A stretch of 5,548 bases of DNA from Actinomycetota bacterium (GTDB taxonomy: Bacteria; Actinomycetota; Acidimicrobiia; IMCC26256): positions 1-5,548 of the forward strand of contig WLHA01000107.1 in assembly GCA_009702955.1 (NCBI GenBank), in the 5' to 3' direction. The notes under the pieces are model-generated. The model saw nothing but the letters and a program-made list of their open reading frames with translations. It had not been told where the DNA came from and made no database searches. Below are positions 1-5,389 of this stretch, in pieces; within the stretch, counting starts at the first letter, position 1, and each line of letters starts with the position of its first letter. A program made the position numbers and the translations under genes.

Positions 1-888
1 GAGACGGTGACCGCCGGATCTGTTCAAGCAACCTTCGGCGGTGGAGAGAGCGGCCTAACCGCACTATCTATCAACGGCGTAGACCTCATTGAGAGTGGTC
101 CAACGCTCTCACTGTTCCGTGCGCCTACTGACAATGACGAGATTCGCCCAATGAGAGGAATGTCCACACCCGCTGCGCGTTGGCGGCGATGGGGAATTGA
201 CTCCCTAATCGCTAATCCTGGGAATATGCAGTTTCGGCGAATGGGCGATGCTGTCACCGCTCGCCAGAGTATTGAGTGGATCGGCAACGACGGAGTCGCC
301 TTCCTGCATAAGCGCAGATTTGAGTTCGACGCCAGCGGTGTATTGAGAGTGCATGAAGAGTTGAGTGTGCCAGAGCGCTGTAATGACCTACCGCGAGTAG
401 GGGTTCACCTGAACCTTCCATCGAGTCTCGATCACCTTGAGTGGTATGGCCTCGGCCCCCATGAGACCTACCCCGATCGCGCTCGCGGCGCAGCGATTGG
501 TCGTTACTCAACACGAGTCGCCGACGAATATGTTCCGTATATCCGCCCGCAAGAGCACGGTCACCATACCCAGACACGTTGGTGCGCGTTATCAAACGGT
601 CGCCAAGGCTTGCTGATCTCAGCACCGGAACTCTTTGGATTCTCCACAAGTAATTACTCAATTGCGCAGCTAGATGAAGCGCAGCACGATGTTGATCTAA
701 AGCCCGAGGCCCAAGTCCATCTAAATATTGATGCAAAGCACCGCGGGCTTGGAACAGCATCATGTGGCCCTGACACGCTTGATAAGTATCTGTTGCGCGC
801 GCGTAAGTTTAAGTGGTCATGGTCGCTTGCTGCATTCGATAGCAAGGTCGATGACCCTGCGGATCTCGCTCGCAGGGTAAACGAGTAG
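1..888 (+). CDS. lacZ: GH2 beta-galactosidase, LacZ type, C-terminal fragment (5' end outside window)
   Basis: The reading frame is open from base 1 to the TAG at 886-888, so this is the last 295 residues of a longer protein. The GTG at base 7 is not a credible start. Seen: RAPTDND at about fragment residues 40-46, WYGLGPHETYPDR at about 148-160, then RPQEHGHHTQTRW and HLNIDAKHRGLG. These are landmarks of the LacZ small-chain (domain 5) beta-sandwich, in the same order as in E. coli LacZ. Family knowledge: the enzyme hydrolyses terminal beta-D-galactosides such as lactose, and domain 5 completes the active-site pocket contributed by the TIM barrel. The sugar-binding and barrel domains, including both catalytic glutamates, would lie in roughly 700 residues to the left. 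Odd point: the place of E. coli Trp999 (DDSWSP) is occupied by Cys (TASCGP), which may alter sugar specificity. No signal peptide can be judged. The gene converges on the thiolase with a 10-bp gap. The family call is firm; the substrate is inferred. Confidence 0.9.
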   Translation, partial: ETVTAGSVQATFGGGESGLTALSINGVDLIESGPTLSLFRAPTDNDEIRPMRGMSTPAARWRRWGIDSLIANPGNMQFRRMGDAVTARQSIEWIGNDGVAFLHKRRFEFDASGVLRVHEELSVPERCNDLPRVGVHLNLPSSLDHLEWYGLGPHETYPDRARGAAIGRYSTRVADEYVPYIRPQEHGHHTQTRWCALSNGRQGLLISAPELFGFSTSNYSIAQLDEAQHDVDLKPEAQVHLNIDAKHRGLGTASCGPDTLDKYLLRARKFKWSWSLAAFDSKVDDPADLARRVNE

Positions 889-903
889 CGAGTAGCGACT
901 AGC
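883..903. repeat. 7-bp tandem repeat across two convergent stop codons
   Basis: Three head-to-tail heptamers, GAGTAGC (883-889), GAGTAGC (890-896) and GACTAGC (897-903), fill the junction between the beta-galactosidase and thiolase genes. The first holds the beta-galactosidase stop TAG; the third holds the reverse complement of the thiolase stop. CTCGCT at 865-870 can also pair with AGCGAG at 887-892, but no T-rich tail follows, so I do not call a terminator. The array is short and could be chance or slippage. Confidence 0.6.
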
Positions 904-2110
904 CGAGTCTCTCGACGATCATCGCCATTCCCTGGCCGCCACCAACGCACATGGTCTCAAGGCCGTAGCGACCATTTGAGTCCTCGAGTCCATTGAGAAG
1001 CGTCGTCATTATGCGTGCGCCGGTCATTCCGAATGGGTGCCCGAGAGCGATGCCTCCACCGTTGACGTTCAGTCGCTCCCACGGGATTCCGAGCTCATCT
1101 GCTGAGGGGATTACCTGTGCTGCGAATGCCTCGTTGATCTCGACAAGGTCGATCTCGTCGATGGTCAGCCCAGCGCGCTTTAGTGCCGAACGACACGCTG
1201 CAACTGGCCCAAGGCCCATGATCTCAGGGTCAAGTGCGCTCACGCCGCTAGAGACGATGCGCGCAATTGGGGTGATGCCGAGCTGTGCTGCACGCGTGTC
1301 GCTCATGACGATTACCGCGGCTGCGCCATCATTTAAAGGGCACGCGTTTCCGGCAGTGACTCGTCCGCCTGGGCGGAATGCTGGCTTGAGGGCACCTAAC
1401 TTCTCAGCAGTTGTACCGTCACGTGGGCAGTCATCAACGCTTACGACCGTTCCATCAGCGAGAGTCACAGGCGTAATCTCGCGCTCGAAGAAACCGTTCT
1501 GCTGCGACTGCACTGCACGCTGCTGAGAGAGTGCTGCAAACTCGTCCATACGCTCACGAGAGACATTTGCGTAATCGGCAACGTTCTCGGCGGTCTGCCC
1601 CATTGAGATGTAGATGTCTGCGAGCCCGCCCAGCTCAGACCACGGCCCAAGGCCTCCGTCGGCGCGTGCAGCCGTGCGTAGCTCTGCTTCGCTGAAACGC
1701 GCATTGTGCGTATCTGGGTAGCCATCAGATCGTCCCTTGGAGAATCTGCTGACGCACTCAACGCCACCTGCAATAAATACATCGCCCTCGCCTGCACGAA
1801 TTGCATGCGCAGCCATACGAATTGTCTGCAGTGATGACGAGCAGTAGCGGTTTACTGTCACTCCGGGTGCAGTCGGCATCCCGGCGAGGAGTGCAACGAC
1901 GCGTGCCAGGTTGTATCCCTGCTCTCCGGCGGGCTGTGCACATCCAAGGAGAATGTCCTCGACCTCTGCTGGGTCAAGAAGGGGAACCTTGGCTAGAGCA
2001 GCCTCGACGATTCCCGCGGCGAGGTCATCTGGCCTGCAGTCAACTAGTGAACCTTTATTTGCGCGCCCAATTGGGGTGCGAGCAGTAGCGACGATGACGG
2101 CCTCAGGCAT
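899..2110 (-). CDS. Acetyl-CoA C-acyltransferase (thiolase, FadA3-like)
   Basis: This complete 403-residue thiolase has the usual length of a thiolase subunit (about 390-410). It begins MPEAVIVATARTPIGR, the typical thiolase N-terminus. The nucleophilic Cys90 sits in NRYCSSSLQT, NEAF is at 326-329, His358 lies in the GGGIALGHPFG block and the proton-shuttling Cys388 lies in ETMCVGGGQG, so every catalytic residue is present. Family knowledge: thiolases cleave 3-ketoacyl-CoA with CoA to give acetyl-CoA plus a shortened acyl-CoA, or condense two acetyl-CoA, in the cytoplasm. Overall wording, including GNACPLNDGAAA in place of the more common GNSSQLSDGAA, recalls the mycobacterial FadA3 group, which suggests beta-oxidation. 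A biosynthetic acetoacetyl-CoA role cannot be excluded. The ATG start is supported by GGAGG on the minus strand (2115-2119), 4 nt upstream. No partner such as a hydroxyacyl-CoA dehydrogenase or enoyl-CoA hydratase is adjacent; the gene stands alone between a convergent and a divergent neighbour. Confidence 0.96.
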   Translation of the reverse strand: MPEAVIVATARTPIGRANKGSLVDCRPDDLAAGIVEAALAKVPLLDPAEVEDILLGCAQPAGEQGYNLARVVALLAGMPTAPGVTVNRYCSSSLQTIRMAAHAIRAGEGDVFIAGGVECVSRFSKGRSDGYPDTHNARFSEAELRTAARADGGLGPWSELGGLADIYISMGQTAENVADYANVSRERMDEFAALSQQRAVQSQQNGFFEREITPVTLADGTVVSVDDCPRDGTTAEKLGALKPAFRPGGRVTAGNACPLNDGAAAVIVMSDTRAAQLGITPIARIVSSGVSALDPEIMGLGPVAACRSALKRAGLTIDEIDLVEINEAFAAQVIPSADELGIPWERLNVNGGGIALGHPFGMTGARIMTTLLNGLEDSNGRYGLETMCVGGGQGMAMIVERLG

Positions 2111-2129
2111 GAATCCTCCGAGTGTTGGC

Positions 2130-2144
2130 TCCGGGCGGTCCGGA
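2130..2144. promoter_or_regulatory. Small inverted repeat upstream of the thiolase gene
   Basis: TCCGG (2130-2134), a 5-nt spacer, and CCGGA (2140-2144) form a perfect but short inverted repeat 20-34 bp upstream of the thiolase start. It could be an operator for a dimeric repressor, or a small hairpin in the 5' leader of the thiolase mRNA. Next to it, CGGAGAT occurs twice (2141-2147 and 2154-2160). I found no convincing -35/-10 pair, so the regulatory role is inferred only from position. Confidence 0.25.
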
Positions 2145-2194
2145 GATTGATAACGGAGATGTTCTATCGCAGTTGATGAGCAGATGGCACTTCG

Positions 2195-2230
2195 GCGGAG
2201 AATCGGGAGAATCGGGAGAATGGGGAGAAT
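2195..2230. repeat. 9-bp tandem repeat in the divergent intergenic region
   Basis: Four consecutive 9-bp units read GCGGAGAAT, CGGGAGAAT, CGGGAGAAT and GGGGAGAAT, so positions 3-9 are identical (GGAGAAT) apart from the fixed G at position 2 differing in the first unit. The array lies between the divergent thiolase and the 227-aa gene, about 80 bp before the latter's start. One strand is purine-rich throughout. It may be a slippage-prone microsatellite or a set of regulator sites; nothing in the sequence decides between them. The short frames running through it are not credible genes. Confidence 0.75.
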
Positions 2231-2309
2231 CAGGGCATCAAATCGCAGTTAGGCCCTCTCCACATATTGGGCTTATCGGCTCGCCACGTTCGGGGGGTAG
2301 CCTCGCCAT

Positions 2310-2993
2310 ATGTCGGTAGAGGATCGCCTTCTCGTATTTCGTGGTGCGCTGAATGGTCGGCGCGACCAAGTGCGTGACCGCACACAAGAGTTAGTCGATG
2401 CCGCACTAGATCGAATTTTTGCCGAGCCACTAGATGTTCCTGATGCGGCTACGGCTCTGAGATTGCTTAGCGATGATCGGCTGATCGAGGACTCGGAGGA
2501 TGTAGGAGCGCGCATGGCTCGCTTTGCGATGGTGGGACTGCCAGTGGCCCTCTCAGTTTGGCGCAGGGTCGGACCAAGTGTGCGGCTTGCAGGGCGAGTA
2601 ACCCCAAGCGGCAGGGGAGTGAGGCTTGCCCTCTCTGCCGTGCCACTCACCGCGGGGTTAATTTCTTCGGCTCGCCACGGCGTTCATGAGTTACAAGTAC
2701 TTGCGTCACTTCTAGTCTCGCGACTTCGCGCCGCTGGACTGCCTGCCGATCGAGGGCTTGTGCGCGCGTTGGTGTTGAGTATCTACCTCAACCCGAGCCG
2801 CCCACCCGATTTGGAGTCTCGCGTAGCAAACTCCTCATCTGCGCTTGCCCGCGGCTGGATTGTGAGAGCCATTCCATACGTTTGGCACCCCAACACGGAG
2901 AAGCGCAGTGCTAGAAGAATCAAGGCGATCGAGACCCTCGACCTATTCTCATTACATCAAACATGGCGCGCATCTACGGTCATAGATATTTAG
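2310..2993 (+). CDS. Uncharacterised 227-residue protein, probably co-transcribed with the GDT1 transporter
   Basis: I do not recognise this protein. ATG 2310 is the first possible start after an in-frame TAG at 2298-2300. The Shine-Dalgarno is weak: a G run at 2292-2297 lies 12 nt upstream. The N-terminal 65 residues are charged and look helical (many Arg, Asp, Glu). Two moderately hydrophobic stretches follow at about 70-83 and 105-120, then an amphipathic helical region at about 124-160 ending YLNPSRPPDLE, and a basic C-terminal part (about 195-206) with Trp/Tyr-rich IPYVWHP before it. No signal peptide is seen, and the hydrophobic stretches are short for confident membrane spans. The layout of helix plus 'Y-x-NPSRPPDL' faintly recalls EcsC-type membrane-associated proteins, but that is a guess. 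Codon use looks like the neighbours' and the frame is intact for 684 bp. The stop overlaps the Shine-Dalgarno of the transporter gene 16 bp downstream, so an operon is likely. Confidence 0.75.
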   Translation: MSVEDRLLVFRGALNGRRDQVRDRTQELVDAALDRIFAEPLDVPDAATALRLLSDDRLIEDSEDVGARMARFAMVGLPVALSVWRRVGPSVRLAGRVTPSGRGVRLALSAVPLTAGLISSARHGVHELQVLASLLVSRLRAAGLPADRGLVRALVLSIYLNPSRPPDLESRVANSSSALARGWIVRAIPYVWHPNTEKRSARRIKAIETLDLFSLHQTWRASTVIDI

Positions 2994-2996
2994 GAG
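2992..2996 (+). promoter_or_regulatory. Ribosome binding site of the transporter gene, overlapping the upstream stop codon
   Basis: AGGAG at 2992-2996 shares bases with the TAG stop (2991-2993) of the unknown gene and is the only plausible Shine-Dalgarno for the ATG at 3010. The 13-nt spacing is longer than usual. A ribosome finishing the first gene would lie over this site, which favours translational coupling. No alternative in-frame start lies between the site and 3010. Confidence 0.55.
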
Positions 2997-3009
2997 TTAA
3001 TCCAAACCT

Positions 3010-3582
3010 ATGCTCGCAGCCTTCTTCTTAGCCTTTGGTGTCATTTTTGTCGCAGAGTTAGGCGATAAGAGCCAGTTGATGGCGCTTGCATTTGCTACGC
3101 GTTTCCCGCCATTCAAGATTCTGCTTGGAATCACAATTGCAACCGCGGTTGTTCACCTCGGCAGTGTCGCTATAGGTGGACTTATTGGTGATCACCTGCC
3201 AACGAGTGCAATCAACATCGTTGCCGGTGTCGCCTTCTTTGGTTTTGGTGCTTGGACCCTGCGTGGCGATGAACTCACCGAGAAGGATGAGGCTAAGGCG
3301 CATGGCGTATTTCGCTCCCCGATCGTCGCTGCAAGCATCGCGTTCTTCTTGGCGGAGTTAGGCGACAAGACAATGCTCGCGACAATCACTCTGGCTACGA
3401 ACCAACCATGGTTTGGTATTTGGCTCGGGAGCACACTCGGGATGGTCGCAGCCGATGGGTTAGCAATTGCAGTCGGTCGAGTCTTAGGTAAACGACTACC
3501 AGAGCGCGCAGTAAAGATAGGTGCGGCGTCAGCGTTCTTTATCTTTGGAGCCCTACTAGTAGCAGAGGGTGTGCGCGGATAA
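3010..3582 (+). CDS. TMEM165/GDT1 (UPF0016) family cation transporter, probable Mn2+/Ca2+ exporter
   Basis: This 190-residue membrane protein carries the family signature E-x-G-D-K-[TS] twice: ELGDKS at residues 16-21 and ELGDKT at 116-121. Two such motifs in two three-helix halves are diagnostic of GDT1/TMEM165, and 190 residues is normal for bacterial members. Hydrophobic segments can be seen at about 1-16, 36-60, 66-84, 104-116, 134-158 and 168-187, giving six helices. A charged loop at about 86-102 (DELTEKDEAKAHG) joins the halves. Family knowledge: the acidic motif residues bind the cation, and characterised members move Mn2+ or Ca2+ across the cytoplasmic membrane, probably in exchange for H+; bacterial members protect against manganese excess. 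The metal here is inferred. It follows the unknown 227-residue gene after 16 bp and ends in a strong hairpin. No manganese riboswitch or MntR-like site was recognised upstream. Confidence 0.95.
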   Translation: MLAAFFLAFGVIFVAELGDKSQLMALAFATRFPPFKILLGITIATAVVHLGSVAIGGLIGDHLPTSAINIVAGVAFFGFGAWTLRGDELTEKDEAKAHGVFRSPIVAASIAFFLAELGDKTMLATITLATNQPWFGIWLGSTLGMVAADGLAIAVGRVLGKRLPERAVKIGAASAFFIFGALLVAEGVRG

Positions 3583-3599
3583 CCGCAGCACACCCCCTG
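3563..3599. terminator. Strong hairpin between convergent genes, candidate terminator
   Basis: The arm at 3563-3578 pairs with 3583-3599 to give 15 base pairs, with one A-C mismatch (3566/3596) and one bulged A (3587), closed by the loop ATAA at 3579-3582. The loop contains the TAA stop of the transporter gene, so the left arm is coding sequence. It lies between the transporter (plus) and the solute-binding protein gene (minus, ending 3633), where a shared terminator is expected. The plus-strand tail is only mildly T-rich and the minus-strand tail is not, so it departs from the classic intrinsic form. Confidence 0.6.
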
Positions 3600-3632
3600 T
3601 CATTAACTTCGTTCTTGCTACCGAACTAGTAG

Positions 3633-5240
3633 CTATCCCTTTGAGATTCCAAGCAACTGGTGGAATCCGGCTACCACCTGCGAAGGCTTCTCTTTACCGG
3701 GTTTGCCGTTTGCATCTGGGAGGTTTGGCCCAATGATTCCCTTGATGTTTGATTTAGATGCGATGTACCAGTCTGAGTAGCCAAACCAGAGCGCAGGCGT
3801 GGTGCTCGACATGTGCTTAAAGAGTTTGGTGTAGATAGCTGTCCTCTTAGCGGGGTCAGTCTCTATGCGGCCCTGTTCAAGTGCTGTATCGATCACCGGG
3901 TCGTTGATGTGCCCGAAGTTGACGATCGATCCGGAGTGGAACCACACGTAGAGAGTGTCGGGGTCCGAGCCTGGGTAGTTGCGCCAGAGGAACGCGTCAG
4001 TCTTTCCAGCGAGGGCACTATTAACGATCTGTGCCTCATCAATGGGCGATGGCAAGTTAACGGTTATGCCGAGTTTGCGAGCCTGCCGCTTGATCTCCGC
4101 TGCCACATCCTGGACGCCGGTGTCGAAGGTGGTCTGAAGATCAAACTTGAACTCTCCACCATGCTTGGCTTTGTAAGAAGCGACAAGTTGCTTCGCCTTC
4201 TTGATATCGAATTTCGGGAAGCCAGAGTTCTTTGAGGCCCCCATTACTTTTGAGTCGACTACCTGATTGGCAACGTCGCCGAGGCCTTGGTTGGCCAGGA
4301 CATTCAAGATATTGCGGTCGATTCCGCGTGCGAGTGCCTCGCGTGCTGTCGGGTCATCGAATGGCGGGCGTTGCGTGTTGAAGAGCACGTTGTTGATGTC
4401 TCTATAACCTTTAGCGCTCTGGACGACGTTTACATTGGCGAATGTTTTTGCAGTCTTTCCACTCTTGCCAGACGGGATGTGAATGACATCAAACTGCCCA
4501 CCTTGAAGGCCGTTAAGGCGCTGGATTGAGTTTCCCTGCACCTTGAAGGTGATCTTGTTGAGGAGCGGGTAACCCTTGCGCCAGTAGTTGGGGTTGCGCT
4601 TTACGACAACATCGCCAGTTGATGGGTCGAAGCGGTCGAGTTTGAAAGGCCCACTTCCGATGAGATTCGTCTCACAGTTCTTAGTGTCGTTCAGCTGTGC
4701 TGGTGCAACGATGCCAGTACGCCCCGCAGAGAAGAGGTAGGCGGGGAATGCTGCCCACGGCTGCTTAATCGATACAACAACTGTAAGCGGGTCGGTAACT
4801 GTCACTTCGCTTACCGGCGAGAACGTAAATTGAAGAAGCAAACCCTTGCGCCACGCGTCGATGTTCTGCTTGATTGAGGCAGCATCAATCGGGGTTCCGT
4901 CGTGGAACTTCGCGCCGGAACGAAGTCCGATGGTCCACTTGTCGAATGTGGCGTTAGGTGTTACCGACTTTGCAAGGTAGGGGATGAACTTACCTTTGTC
5001 GTTTGGAACGGTGAGCGTGTCGTACATGCTCTGCGTCACCATTATGCCGGAGACGCCCATCTGTGCTCTAGGTATGCAGAACTGTGTCGTCTTACCGGAG
5101 ATCGCGTAGACGATTGACCCTCCAGGCTTTGGGGTCGATGCCGCGCCTGCTGGGAGTGCAGCTGCCCCGAGAGTGCTTGATGCAATCAACGCTGTTGCAG
5201 TAAATGCCGCTACACGTTGAATGAGGTGATTCTGTTTCAT
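3633..5240 (-). CDS. ABC transporter solute-binding protein, family 5 (peptide/opine/nickel type)
   Basis: This complete 535-residue protein has the normal length of family 5 (SBP_bac_5) binding proteins. Residues 1-34 form a Sec signal peptide: a short basic start (MKQNHLIQR), an Ala-rich hydrophobic core and an AGA-A or GAA-S cleavage site at about 33-34. Family landmarks are YDTL (73-76), the GAKFHDGTPIDAASIK block (109-124), GSGPFKL (195-201), RNPNYW (215-220), AREALARGIDR (299-309) and DPDTLYVWFHS (426-436). Family knowledge: such proteins capture oligopeptides or other solutes outside the membrane and deliver them to a DppBC/OppBC-like permease. The ligand cannot be predicted here, and no permease or ATPase gene is in the window. 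Cys55 and Cys189, the only visible cysteines, could form a disulfide. Odd point: there is no lipobox Cys, so it is predicted to be released or held by other means. The ATG start has GGAGGA on the minus strand (5245-5250), 4 nt upstream, and a repeat block beyond that. Confidence 0.94.
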   Translation of the reverse strand: MKQNHLIQRVAAFTATALIASSTLGAAALPAGAASTPKPGGSIVYAISGKTTQFCIPRAQMGVSGIMVTQSMYDTLTVPNDKGKFIPYLAKSVTPNATFDKWTIGLRSGAKFHDGTPIDAASIKQNIDAWRKGLLLQFTFSPVSEVTVTDPLTVVVSIKQPWAAFPAYLFSAGRTGIVAPAQLNDTKNCETNLIGSGPFKLDRFDPSTGDVVVKRNPNYWRKGYPLLNKITFKVQGNSIQRLNGLQGGQFDVIHIPSGKSGKTAKTFANVNVVQSAKGYRDINNVLFNTQRPPFDDPTAREALARGIDRNILNVLANQGLGDVANQVVDSKVMGASKNSGFPKFDIKKAKQLVASYKAKHGGEFKFDLQTTFDTGVQDVAAEIKRQARKLGITVNLPSPIDEAQIVNSALAGKTDAFLWRNYPGSDPDTLYVWFHSGSIVNFGHINDPVIDTALEQGRIETDPAKRTAIYTKLFKHMSSTTPALWFGYSDWYIASKSNIKGIIGPNLPDANGKPGKEKPSQVVAGFHQLLGISKG

Positions 5241-5275
5241 TGTTTCCTCCGGTTTGGATAGAACACTCTAAATAT

Positions 5276-5320
5276 TTGGTTGAGAGATTTTTGGTGGAGA
5301 GTTAGTTGGTAGAGAGATAC
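5276..5320 (-). repeat. Three 15-bp direct repeats upstream of the solute-binding protein gene
   Basis: On the minus strand the core CTCTC-N-ACCAA occurs three times at an exact 15-bp period, at plus coordinates 5276-5286, 5291-5301 and 5306-5316. The only core difference is the central base (A, C and T). The block lies 36-80 bp upstream of the solute-binding protein start, where a promoter, operator or mRNA leader would be. A partly matching element (GTTGAGA on the plus strand, 5325-5331) may be a decayed fourth copy. A TANNNT-like hexamer (TAGAGT, plus 5265-5270) lies just downstream, but no good -35 is present. Regulator binding sites or a tandem duplication are both possible. Confidence 0.7.
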
Positions 5321-5336
5321 TCCAGTTGAGAATCCG

Positions 5337-5361
5337 AGGGGTCGGGCAACAGCCATCCCCT
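5337..5361. other. Weak hairpin in the hydrolase/binding-protein intergenic region
   Basis: AGGGG (5337-5341) pairs with CCCCT (5357-5361), and inside it a second 3-bp GGC/GCC stem closes a 4-nt loop, with a small internal loop between. It lies about 30 bp downstream of the hydrolase stop on the minus strand and upstream of the 15-bp repeats. It could end hydrolase transcription, but no T run follows on either strand, so the role is doubtful. The rest of 5241-5389 shows nothing else beyond the repeat block and the Shine-Dalgarno. Confidence 0.25.
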
Positions 5362-5389
5362 GAGGAGTGCAGGTTAGAGGGTTTAGGGC

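Noticed and set aside
254..763. A 169-codon minus-strand frame opposite the beta-galactosidase
   Set aside because: It is antisense to the conserved LacZ domain 5 and its translation is Arg/His-rich without recognisable motifs.
993..1526. A 177-codon plus-strand open frame inside the thiolase gene
   Set aside because: It lies wholly antisense to a thiolase with every catalytic motif intact, and its translation is low-complexity Ser/Pro/Arg-rich text with no family resemblance.
2122..2319. A 65-codon plus-strand frame with a GES repeat
   Set aside because: The repeated residues simply reflect the 9-bp DNA repeat. It overlaps the next gene's start and lacks a Shine-Dalgarno.
3555..3633. ACTAGTAGC present twice (3555-3563 and 3625-3633) flanking the hairpin
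   Set aside because: One copy is coding sequence and the other ends in the minus-strand stop. Nine bases with no further flanking identity is too little to call an attachment site or target duplication.
3813..4235. A 140-codon plus-strand frame opposite the solute-binding protein
   Set aside because: It is antisense to well-conserved family 5 sequence, with no supporting motif or ribosome binding site.
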